From positions 804,001 through 868,000 of the forward strand of contig NZ_CP015318.1 in NCBI RefSeq assembly GCF_001686985.1: 64,000 nucleotides of DNA, in the 5' to 3' direction. Made by a program: the position numbers and the translations under genes. Of the stretch, positions 56,480 to 64,000 are shown one piece after another (position 1 is the stretch's first letter; each line of letters starts with the position of its first letter). The notes beneath the pieces were generated by a model. It did no database searches, was not told where the DNA came from, and saw nothing but the letters and a program-made list of their open reading frames with translations. The stretch comes from Mesorhizobium amorphae CCNWGS0123. GTDB lineage: Bacteria > Pseudomonadota > Alphaproteobacteria > Rhizobiales > Rhizobiaceae.

Positions 56480-56677
56480 ATGGCGTTGGAATCGCTTAAA
56501 GCCCAGATCAGCCTGTTGCTCGAGGAAATGGTCAACCAGCCCGAGGACCAGCACGAAGTGCAGGAGCAGCTGCGCGAGAAGCTGCAGGAAATGCGCGCCA
56601 TGGGCCTGCCGCTGCCGGCCGATCTCGTTGAACTGGAAAAGCGTCTAGACGACGATTTCTACGCTGCCGGGACCTGA
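56480..56677 (+). CDS. Small conserved helical protein
   Basis: 65 residues, MALESLKAQISLLLEEMVNQ then PEDQHEVQEQLREKLQEMRA, an acidic, mostly helical protein that could form a coiled coil. GAGGAG about 8 nt before the ATG is a strong ribosome site. Similar short proteins occur in rhizobia, without known function. It is 95 bp ahead of the sorbosone-dehydrogenase-like gene. Confidence 0.65.
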   Translation: MALESLKAQISLLLEEMVNQPEDQHEVQEQLREKLQEMRAMGLPLPADLVELEKRLDDDFYAAGT

Positions 56678-56772
56678 ACCGGCGATCCTTCAAATCTTGT
56701 GTGCCGAGGCCCTGCTCGGAACAAGCAGGCGGGTCTGCCCGTTTCGCTGGTCAAGATGATCCGGAGACTACA

Positions 56773-58128
56773 ATGATCAGATTGTTCGGTCCGGCGGTCG
56801 TTGTCGCGGCTCTCTTTGTCGCCACCACCAGCTTCGCCCAGCAGGTGGACCAGCCGGTGCTGATGGGGAAAGCCGCCTTCGGCGACTGGAAGGCCGACAG
56901 GCCGGGCGTGCGCCGACTGATCAGGCCCGTCGATATGCAGGCCCCTTACCTCACCGAATCCGTATCCAACGGCGCCGGCCTGGCCGATCGTCCCGAAGGC
57001 GCCAAGCCAATTCTGCCGCCGGGCTTTTCGGTAGAGCTGATCGCCTCCGGCATCGCCAGTCCGCGTGTCGTCCGCCTGGCGCCCAATGGCGACCTCTTCG
57101 TCGCCGACAGCAGGGCTAACCAGATACGAATCTACCGTCTCACTGAGGGCAGCGCCAAGCCCGCCGAGGAAACCACCTTCGCCAAAGGCCTCAACCGGCC
57201 CTACGGCATCGCCTTCTACCCGCCGGGCAATGACCCCCAATGGGTCTATGTCGCCAACACCGACAGTGTCGTGCGCTTTGCCTATCGCAACGGCGACCTG
57301 AAGGCTGCCGACGAGCCGGAGTCGATTGTCGCCGACATCCCCTCCAGCCACCACTGGACCCGCGACATCGTTTTCTCGCCCGACGGCAAGACGCTCTATC
57401 TGTCGGTCGGCTCCGGCTCCAATGTTGCCGAGGGTATCGGCAAGGAACCGGAGGGCGGGCTCGAGCCATGGCTGAAATCGCAGCCGCTGGGTGCGGTTTG
57501 GGGTTATGAGCAAGGCCGCGCCGATGTTCTCGCCTTCGATCCCGACGGCAAGAACCGACGCAGCTTCGCCACCGGGCTGCGCAACTGTTCCGGCATGACC
57601 GTTCAGCCAGCCACAGGCGCGCTCTGGTGCGTCGTCAACGAGCGCGACGAACTCGGCGACAATGTCCCGTTCGAATACGCGACGACGGTCAAGGACGGCG
57701 GCTTCTACGGCTGGCCCTGGTATTATATCGGCAACAACGAGGATCCGCGTCACCAGGGCGAGCGTCCCGACCTCGCCGGCAAGGTGACCGTGCCCGACGT
57801 GCTGATGCAGGCGCATTCGGCGCCGCTCAACATCGCCTTCTATGACGGCAAGAGCTTCCCGGCCGAATATCAGGGGGATGCCTTCGTCGCCCTGCACGGC
57901 TCCTGGAACCGCGACATCAGGACGGGTTACAAGGTGGTGCGGCTGAAATTCAAGGACGGCAAGCCGACCGGCGAGTATGAGGATTTCATGACCGGCTTCG
58001 TCATCGCCGACGACGCGGTCTGGGGTCGCCCGGTCGGCATTGCGGTGGCTAGAGACGGTTCGCTGATCGTCACCGAAGACGGCAACGGCACCATCTGGCG
58101 CGTCACTTACAACGACGGCCCGACCTGA
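56773..58128 (+). CDS. Secreted sorbosone dehydrogenase family protein (PQQ-type beta-propeller)
   Basis: 451 residues. A signal peptide (LFGPAVVVAALFVATTSFAQ) precedes a six-bladed beta-propeller of the glucose/sorbosone dehydrogenase type: VVRLAPNGDLFVADSRANQI, RPYGIAFYPPGNDPQWVYVA, HHWTRDIVFSPDGKTLYLSV and FVALHGSWNRDIRTGYKVVR. Such enzymes oxidise aldoses or sorbosone in the periplasm with PQQ; no PQQ biosynthesis genes are nearby. GGAG is 7 nt before the ATG. Confidence 0.85.
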   Translation: MIRLFGPAVVVAALFVATTSFAQQVDQPVLMGKAAFGDWKADRPGVRRLIRPVDMQAPYLTESVSNGAGLADRPEGAKPILPPGFSVELIASGIASPRVVRLAPNGDLFVADSRANQIRIYRLTEGSAKPAEETTFAKGLNRPYGIAFYPPGNDPQWVYVANTDSVVRFAYRNGDLKAADEPESIVADIPSSHHWTRDIVFSPDGKTLYLSVGSGSNVAEGIGKEPEGGLEPWLKSQPLGAVWGYEQGRADVLAFDPDGKNRRSFATGLRNCSGMTVQPATGALWCVVNERDELGDNVPFEYATTVKDGGFYGWPWYYIGNNEDPRHQGERPDLAGKVTVPDVLMQAHSAPLNIAFYDGKSFPAEYQGDAFVALHGSWNRDIRTGYKVVRLKFKDGKPTGEYEDFMTGFVIADDAVWGRPVGIAVARDGSLIVTEDGNGTIWRVTYNDGPT

Positions 58129-58213
58129 GGCGTTCGCCCTCTGGTGCAATCGAATCCGGTTCACAGCCCAGGCGCTTTCGTGCGAAGAGGCGCCTTCATT
58201 CAAGGCTGGACCT

Positions 58214-58831
58214 ATGACCCTCACCGGATTCATCGCCTACAGCGCGGCCCTCGGCATCGCCGCCGCCATTCCCGGGCCTGGCGTCACCGCGCTTGTGGCG
58301 CGTGCGCTCGGTTCCGGCTTCCGCTCGTCGCTGGCAATGTCTTTCGGCCTGATGCTCGGCGACCTCATTTACCTCACCGCCGTGGTGCTCGGCCTTGCCT
58401 TCGTCGCGCAGACCTTCGGCATGGTCTTCCTGGCGATCAAATGGCTGGGCGTTGCCTATCTCGCCTTCCTCGGCTGGTGTTTCTGGACCAGCGGCATCAC
58501 CCCGGAGACTGTCGAGGCGAAAAAGGGCAAGGGCGGATTGCTGGCGAGCTTCCTTGCCGGCCTCACCGTCACGATCGGCAACCCGAAGACGATGATCTTC
58601 TATCTCGCCATCACGCCGACCATCGTCGACCTGAAGACCATAACGCTGGTCGACTACGGTATTCTCGTCGCGCTCACCGTCGTCGTGCTCCTGGTGGTGC
58701 TGGTGCCCTATCTGGCGCTCGCCGCCAAGGCGCGCTGGTTCCTCAAGTCGCCAAGGGCGCTGAAGGCGTTGAACCGCACCGCCGCCGGCTTCATGGTCGG
58801 GGCGGCCGCGGCGATTGCCGCCCGCCAGTAG
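58214..58831 (+). CDS. LysE/RhtB family amino acid exporter
   Basis: 205 residues with about six hydrophobic spans. The N-terminal AALGIAAAIPGPGVTALVAR is the LysE signature; GLMLGDLIYLTAVVLGLAF, WLGVAYLAFLGWCFW and LTVTIGNPKTMIFYLAITP follow in the usual order. It exports an amino acid or homoserine-like compound; the substrate is not clear. A GGCTGGACCT just before the ATG is a weak ribosome site. Confidence 0.88.
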   Translation: MTLTGFIAYSAALGIAAAIPGPGVTALVARALGSGFRSSLAMSFGLMLGDLIYLTAVVLGLAFVAQTFGMVFLAIKWLGVAYLAFLGWCFWTSGITPETVEAKKGKGGLLASFLAGLTVTIGNPKTMIFYLAITPTIVDLKTITLVDYGILVALTVVVLLVVLVPYLALAAKARWFLKSPRALKALNRTAAGFMVGAAAAIAARQ

Positions 58832-59022
58832 ACTGGTTTCGGCCAATCCATTCCGCAAATCGGCCTATCCGGAAAATGCGTTTCCGGGACAGGGCAGTTT
58901 TCAGCAAGCGCCCCACTCGGATATTTTCAAGCTGCAGCCTATCTTGCGCGACCGAAAGCCCTATTCTGTCCGCCTATGTTAGTCCGACCATGTCAATTGC
59001 CTGACTTCTGGGAGCGAAACCA

Positions 59023-60003
<981 letters not shown>

Positions 60004-60133
60004 CTCCGGCCGGCGCGGGCCTTTGTCGCTGGACCGCTGAAAAAACACCTGTGGCGGTCTCGGCCGGCTTGAGCCGGCCCCTGCTTCCGGCTCAAATCGC
60101 CGCCGGCCAGATTCGGGCTGGCGGAGGGACCTC

Positions 60134-60760
60134 ATGTACAAGCTCTATACACGCCCCGGCAGCGGCGGTTTCGTTGCGGAGGCAGCACTTGCCTTGGCCG
60201 GCGCTCCGTTCGACCGGATCGACGTGCCGAAGCAGGACCCGCCCGATCCGGTCTTCCTCGACATCAGCCCTCTGAACCAGGTTCCGGTGCTGACCTTGCC
60301 GGACGGCAGCTCGATCACCGAATCGGCGGCGATCTGCATCCTGCTCGCCGAGCGCCACCCGGAGGCGGGCCTGGCGCCGGCCGCCGGTTCGCCCGCCCGC
60401 GCCGACTTCCTGCGCTGGATGGCGTTCATGTCGGCGGCGGTCTATCCGGCGATGCTGCGGCTCTACTACGCCCATCGCTACACGGTCGACGCGGAGGGGG
60501 TGAAAGCAGTGAAGCAGGCAGCGGTCGCCGAGATGGATCGCGGCTTTGCTATCCTAGACAAGGCTCTTGCTGGCCGCGACTGGCTGGTTGGCGAGCGGCT
60601 TTCGGTGGCCGATATCTATCTCATCATGCTGGTGGCCTGGCACCCCGAGGTCGAGAAGGCTCGCGCCGCCTGGCCTGATATCGAGCGGCTGTGGGCCAGA
60701 TTGCGCGATCATGAGTTGATGCGGAAGCTGAACGCTGCGCACGACATGTGGCCGGCCTGA
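60134..60760 (+). CDS. Glutathione S-transferase family protein
   Basis: 208 residues. The N-terminal domain begins MYKLYTRPGSGGFVAEAALA and has PLNQVPVLTLPDGSSITESA, the glutathione-binding VPxL and ES motifs. The helical C-terminal domain has WLVGERLSVADIYLIMLVAW. GGAGGGA lies 5 nt before the ATG. Substrate unknown. It converges on the ECF42 sigma gene with a 16-bp gap. Confidence 0.9.
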   Translation: MYKLYTRPGSGGFVAEAALALAGAPFDRIDVPKQDPPDPVFLDISPLNQVPVLTLPDGSSITESAAICILLAERHPEAGLAPAAGSPARADFLRWMAFMSAAVYPAMLRLYYAHRYTVDAEGVKAVKQAAVAEMDRGFAILDKALAGRDWLVGERLSVADIYLIMLVAWHPEVEKARAAWPDIERLWARLRDHELMRKLNAAHDMWPA

Positions 60761-60776
60761 GCAACGCGCGAAGGGC

Positions 60777-62039
60777 TCAGCCCTTCGTCGCGCCATCGCC
60801 CAGCCCCGCGCGCCGTTGCTGCAGGAAGCGTCGCACGGCAGGGTCACGTTCCAGGCCGATCGCCCGGTCGTAGGCCTCGGCGGCCTGGCTGGTGTTGCCG
60901 AGCCTGGCCAGCAGGCCCGCGCGCGCCGCCCAATAGGGCTGGTAGTCGGCAAGCCGCTTGTCGTCACCCAGCACGTATAGTGCTGCCAGTCCCGCCGCGG
61001 CGCCCTCGGCCTCGGCAATCGCCACGGCGCGGTTGATCGCCACCACTGGCGAGCCGGCAATCGCCAGCAGGGCGTCGTAGAGCTGGCGGATCGCCGCCCA
61101 GTCGGTGCGGCCGCTCCGCCGCCGCGCCGTATGCGCCGATTGCACGGCGGCCTCGAGCTGGTAGCGGCCGATCACCGCCTTGGCCGCGGCACGCCCGAGC
61201 AGCGCTTCCGCCTCGTCGATCAGCATGTCATCCCACAGCGCGATGTCCTGTTCGGCAAGCGGCACGAAATCGCCTTCGGGGCTGCGCCGCGCCGCGCGGC
61301 GGGCCTCGGCGAACAGCATCAGCGAAAGCAGGCCCAGCGCTTCGGGTTCCTCCGGCATCAGCGAGGCCAGCAGCCGGCCGAGCCAGATGCCTTCGGTGGC
61401 GAGGTTGCGCCGCTGCGTCTCGGTGCCGGCCGGATCGGACCAGCCTTCCGCGAAGGCCGCATAGATCGCTTCCAACACCGCGTCGAGCCGCCCGCCAAGC
61501 TCGGCCCGTTCGGGCACGCGGAAGGGAATGCCGGTCTCGCGGATGCGGCTCTTGGCGCGCACCAGGCGCTGGCTCATCGTTGCCGGCGAGACCAGAAATG
61601 CCGAGGCGATCGTCGCCGCGTCGAAGCCGAGGATGGTCTGCAGGATCAGCGGCGCCCGCACGCCGGGTTCGATCGCCGGATGGGCGCAGGCAAACATCAG
61701 CCGCAGACGCTCGTCGGGCAGCTCCTCGTCATTCATGCTCGCCTCCATTTCCTCGGCGACCAGCCTGAGATGGTCGCGGGCCGCCTCGCCGGTCAGCCGC
61801 CGCCGGATCGCGTCGACCCGGCGCCGCCGTGCCACCGCAAGCAGCCAGGCTTCCGGCCGGTCTGGCACGCCGGCCTTTGGCCAGCGCTCCAGCGCCGCCG
61901 CGAAGGCATCGGCCAGCGCGTCCTCGGCGCCGGCGACATCGCGCGTGCGAGCGGCGAGCCAGGCGACCAGCTTGCCGTAGCTCTGCCGGGCGGCCGCTTC
62001 CGCCGCCGCCCGCGCGATCTCCAGGCCATTTTCCATCAC
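60777..62039 (-). CDS. ECF42-type RNA polymerase sigma factor with C-terminal extension
   Basis: 420 residues, twice the length of ordinary ECF sigma factors. Sigma region 2 is near residues 20-80 (YGKLVAWLAARTRDVAGAED, AEWLLAVARRRRVDAI-like RPEAWLLAVARRRRVDAIRR) and region 4 near 115-170 (IASAFLVSPATMSQRLVRAK). About 230 further residues are helical and tetratricopeptide-like, ending PYWAARAGLLARLGNTSQAA. This fusion and the adjacent DGPF/YCII genes define the ECF42 group, whose C-terminal domain is thought to control activity. The ATG overlaps the stop of the upstream DGPF gene. Confidence 0.9.
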   Translation of the reverse strand: MMENGLEIARAAAEAAARQSYGKLVAWLAARTRDVAGAEDALADAFAAALERWPKAGVPDRPEAWLLAVARRRRVDAIRRRLTGEAARDHLRLVAEEMEASMNDEELPDERLRLMFACAHPAIEPGVRAPLILQTILGFDAATIASAFLVSPATMSQRLVRAKSRIRETGIPFRVPERAELGGRLDAVLEAIYAAFAEGWSDPAGTETQRRNLATEGIWLGRLLASLMPEEPEALGLLSLMLFAEARRAARRSPEGDFVPLAEQDIALWDDMLIDEAEALLGRAAAKAVIGRYQLEAAVQSAHTARRRSGRTDWAAIRQLYDALLAIAGSPVVAINRAVAIAEAEGAAAGLAALYVLGDDKRLADYQPYWAARAGLLARLGNTSQAAEAYDRAIGLERDPAVRRFLQQRRAGLGDGATKG

Positions 62040-62389
62040 ATGGTCTGTTCCCAGATCGGCCGCAGCTCGACCGTGCCGGCGCTGGCGGCGGGGCAGCGCG
62101 CCGCCCAGGCGATCGCGGCGTCGGCGTCCTCGGCCTCGATCATGTAGAAGCCGGCGAGCTGCTCCTTGGTGTCGGCATAGGGACCGTCGAGCACGTTGGT
62201 CTTGCCATTGGCCATCCGCACCGAAGTGGCGGCCTGGGTCGGCTTCAGCCGGTCGCCGGCGAGCCAGGCGCCGGACTTCTTCAGCGCATCGGTATAGGCG
62301 CCGTAGGCCGCGCTGATCTCGTAGGTCGTCTCGGTCGGCGCGGCCGCCATCGCGGCTTCGTTGACGTAGATCAAAAGCATGTATCGCAT
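62036..62389 (-). CDS. DGPF/YCII-domain protein, first copy
   Basis: 117 residues. MRYMLLIYVNEAAMAAAPTE is followed by GAWLAGDRLKPTQAATSVRM and VLDGPYADTKEQLAGFYMIE, the DGPF motif from which the family is named. Proteins of this kind accompany ECF42 sigma factors; their biochemical role is unknown. It is coupled to the sigma gene (ATGA). A matching ECF42-type promoter lies at 62437-62465. The second copy is next upstream. Confidence 0.9.
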   Translation of the reverse strand: MRYMLLIYVNEAAMAAAPTETTYEISAAYGAYTDALKKSGAWLAGDRLKPTQAATSVRMANGKTNVLDGPYADTKEQLAGFYMIEAEDADAAIAWAARCPAASAGTVELRPIWEQTM

Positions 62390-62436
62390 GGTCTTCTCCC
62401 GTTTTCTCGAAGGCCGCTTCGTTGCTGGCCGACCCT

Positions 62437-62465
62437 ATGTCGCGTGGTCTTGCTCGATTTCGACA
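62437..62465 (-). promoter_or_regulatory. ECF42-type promoter upstream of the first DGPF gene
   Basis: On the minus strand TGTCGA-N17-CGACAT, with the -10 element 48 bp before the ATG. The same two elements with the same 17-bp gap precede the other DGPF copy. I recall TGTCGA at -35 and CG(A/T)C at -10 as the motif reported for ECF42 promoters. Confidence 0.7.
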
Positions 62466-62506
62466 GGCGCCGCGAAAATCCTTTCGGCCTCGTCACGGCG
62501 TTTCGA

Positions 62507-62875
62507 TCATTTCTCAGACAGGTAGTCGGTCATTTCCCAGATCGGGCGCACCTCGACCGTGCCGGTGCTGGCTGCCGGACAGCGTCCAGCCCATTTCTTG
62601 GCCGTGTCGAAGTCCATCGCTTCGATCATGTAGAAGCCGGCAAGTTGCTCCTTGGTGTCGGCATAGGGGCCATCGAGCACGTTGGTCTTGCCGTCCGCCA
62701 TCCGCACCGAGGCGCCCGCCTGGGTCGGGCGCAGCCGGTCGCCGGCCAGCCATGCGCCGGATGTCTTCAACGCTTCGGTATAGGCGCCATAGGCCGCGAG
62801 GATCTGCTCGGTCCTCTCGCGCGACGCATTCGCCGTCGCGGCTTCGTCATTGTAGATCAAAAGCATGTATCGCAT
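62507..62875 (-). CDS. DGPF/YCII-domain protein, second copy
   Basis: 122 residues, closely similar to the copy downstream: MRYMLLIYNDEAATANASRE, GAWLAGDRLRPTQAGASVRM and VLDGPYADTKEQLAGFYMIE. The two probably arose by a tandem duplication that included the promoter. Each ends in RPIWE plus a short tail (MTDYLSEK here). It has its own ECF42-type promoter. Confidence 0.9.
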   Translation of the reverse strand: MRYMLLIYNDEAATANASRERTEQILAAYGAYTEALKTSGAWLAGDRLRPTQAGASVRMADGKTNVLDGPYADTKEQLAGFYMIEAMDFDTAKKWAGRCPAASTGTVEVRPIWEMTDYLSEK

Positions 62876-62924
62876 GGTCTTCTCCCGCTTTTTCGAACGG
62901 CCCACTCCGTTGCGGACCGACCCA

Positions 62925-62953
62925 ATGTCGTGCGGTCTCGGCCGATTTCGACA
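62925..62953 (-). promoter_or_regulatory. ECF42-type promoter upstream of the second DGPF gene
   Basis: TGTCGA-N17-CGACAT on the minus strand, 50 bp from the -10 element to the ATG. Spacing and both hexamers equal those of the copy at 62437-62465, though the flanks differ. Confidence 0.7.
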
Positions 62954-63036
62954 GGTTCCGGAAAAATCTTTCGGCCTTGGTCGCATCCTGCGCAAGCGGG
63001 CGCCCACCGTGGCATCACTCAACCGTTCATCCCAGA

Positions 63037-63125
63037 CCATGATCCCAAAAAGTGGAAGCCGGTTTTGGCAAGGCGGCTGGCGACACGATCGTGCTGGAAT
63101 CGTGCGCCAGACCATGATCCCGAAC
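63037..63125. repeat. CATGATCCC palindromic repeat, double copy
   Basis: CCATGATCCCAAAAAGTGGA with AGCCGGTTTTGGCAAG at the left and a second CCATGATCCCGAACC at the right, spaced by GACACGATCGTGCTGGAATC, itself partly palindromic. Related to the repeat at 52071. It lies in the 197-bp gap between the second DGPF promoter and the ltrA-like gene. Confidence 0.6.
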
Positions 63126-63150
63126 CTTCGACGTCCAGGTCCGAATGGCC

Positions 63151-64000
63151 TCAGTGCTCGTCGCTTGCGAGCGCTTCCGTCTGGTGGCGGTGTCCGAGCG
63201 CTTCGTAGCCGACGACAGTCACGGCCGGTGCTAGCATGAGAATGATAAGGCAGACCGCCATGTCGACGCCGGCAAGCGCGGCGAAAACGGCGAGCGCGAC
63301 GACCGCGGCGGTCGCGAGCAGCAGCCAGATGTGAAACGGATCGAAGCGCGGAACAAGGTAGTAGTAGAGCGCATAGATCAGCCCCAGGTAGATACCCACG
63401 GGTATGGCGGCGGTAAGCAGCGTCGCAACCGGGCCGATGTGAGCCTTGTGCTCGATGAAATAGGCCGCAACGTGGAGTCCGGCGCCGGTCGCAACGATGG
63501 CGGTCACGATCAGCATCTGCCCGTAGCCCCAGACGAATGAGCGATCGCGATGGGCGTGAAGTATCCGGGCTGAAGGCAGTATGTAATAGACCCACCACAT
63601 GCCGAAGGTCAGGCCGGTGCCGGCGACGCAGACCAGAGCCGCATCCATGGTCCAGCCCTGCTCCTCGACCACGGCCGACAGCGACGCGAGCGTGCCGACG
63701 ACCCCCTCGCCCAGCGCGATGATGGCGAACAGGCTGTGGCGCTCGGCGATATGATGGGCATGCCAGGGCGTGCCGCCATCCCTGCGTTCGGCGATCACCG
63801 GCCCCGCCAATTCGATCAATGCGAGGATGCAGGCGAGTATGAGGCTCACGCCGACCGAGAAATCGATGAGGATCTGCACCACCCAGCCGAGCTGGGCCAC
63901 CGAGATGGCTGTGGCATAGGTCAGGCAGGCGCGACGGCGGACGGGATCCTGCCTGGCCGCGCGTAGCCACTGGAACACCATGGCGACGCGCATGATGACG
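63151..64000 (-). CDS. Low temperature requirement protein A-like membrane protein, 3' part
   Basis: 282 residues are in the window and the gene continues past the right edge; the in-frame ATG at 63993 is internal to the family (full length about 380-400). Several hydrophobic spans occur, with ERHSLFAIIALGEGVVGTLA, the LtrA hallmark, and VYYILPSARILHAHRDRSFV. The family has been linked to growth of Listeria at low temperature, but bacterial LtrA-like proteins are uncharacterised in rhizobia. The 3' end is Gln/Glu- and His-rich. Confidence 0.85.
   Translation of the reverse strand, partial: VIMRVAMVFQWLRAARQDPVRRRACLTYATAISVAQLGWVVQILIDFSVGVSLILACILALIELAGPVIAERRDGGTPWHAHHIAERHSLFAIIALGEGVVGTLASLSAVVEEQGWTMDAALVCVAGTGLTFGMWWVYYILPSARILHAHRDRSFVWGYGQMLIVTAIVATGAGLHVAAYFIEHKAHIGPVATLLTAAIPVGIYLGLIYALYYYLVPRFDPFHIWLLLATAAVVALAVFAALAGVDMAVCLIILMLAPAVTVVGYEALGHRHQTEALASDEH

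Overview
This window is a high-GC alphaproteobacterial chromosome segment that looks like a Mesorhizobium-type rhizobium (order Hyphomicrobiales). The grounds are the gene content and order around the replication origin (parB-parA-rsmG-mnmG-mnmE ... rho-hemJ-hemE | PpsR-maf-aroE-coaE-dnaQ ... secB-fxsA-tim44-mltA-smr), sites resembling parS, CcrM and CtrA sites, and several dispersed palindromic repeat families of a rhizobial type. The species assignment is inference; no rRNA is present.

Layout. 1-2135: 5' end of a branched-chain keto-acid dehydrogenase gene, a repeat-filled gap, then holA and a second repeat pair. 2136-8003: the partition and tRNA-modification block parB/parA/rsmG/mnmG/mnmE, read leftwards, with one parS-like site inside rsmG and three in the mnmE-mnmG spacer. 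8074-13176: a YyaL/thioredoxin-like protein, rho, hemJ and hemE. 13177-13581: probable oriC, with an AT-rich stretch, DnaA-box matches and a cluster of GANTC sites. 13582-17247: PpsR, maf, aroE, coaE and dnaQ, read away from the origin. 17301-17827: a GIY-YIG nuclease gene with an internal stop codon, enclosed by a perfect 69-bp inverted repeat. 17935-22109: secB, fxsA, a Tim44-domain gene and the mltA-smr-XRE cluster. 22110-25964: small secreted and membrane proteins, a BTLCP cysteine protease, phaZ and rlpA; a perfect TTAA-N7-TTAA site precedes both the protease and rlpA.

26088-34859 is a sulfur locus: a taurine uptake/oxidation operon (tauABC, a 60-codon gene, tauD), the 3' remnant of an Rrf2-family regulator, a YdhS-like flavoprotein, and a cystathionine beta-synthase/gamma-lyase pair for reverse transsulfuration. 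34962-39387 holds a D-amino-acid dehydrogenase, an Asp/Glu-racemase-family protein, a UBP-type zinc-finger protein and a cyclic-nucleotide-binding flavoprotein resembling thioredoxin reductase but without CxxC. 39539-48139 is a leftward run: tRNA-Leu(CAG), gpmA, dapB, an MsbA-type ABC transporter, glk, mepA, an SDR-type protein, queG and a GST. 48301-56338 holds uppP, an AT-richer orphan gene, yraN-rsmI, an eamA gene with a lost 5' end, a small phosphatase, hemW-rdgB-VOC-rph and divergent hrcA. 56480-64000 holds a small conserved protein, a sorbosone-dehydrogenase-like protein, a LysE exporter, cysK, a GST, an ECF42-type sigma factor with two tandem DGPF/YCII genes carrying matching promoter motifs, and the 3' part of an ltrA-like gene.

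Most of the window is housekeeping. The parts that reward a second look are the inverted-repeat/GIY-YIG unit and its solo repeat relatives, the origin and centromere signals, the ECF42 module, the two CtrA-type sites, the broken Rrf2 gene in the sulfur locus, and the zinc-finger/flavoprotein pair.
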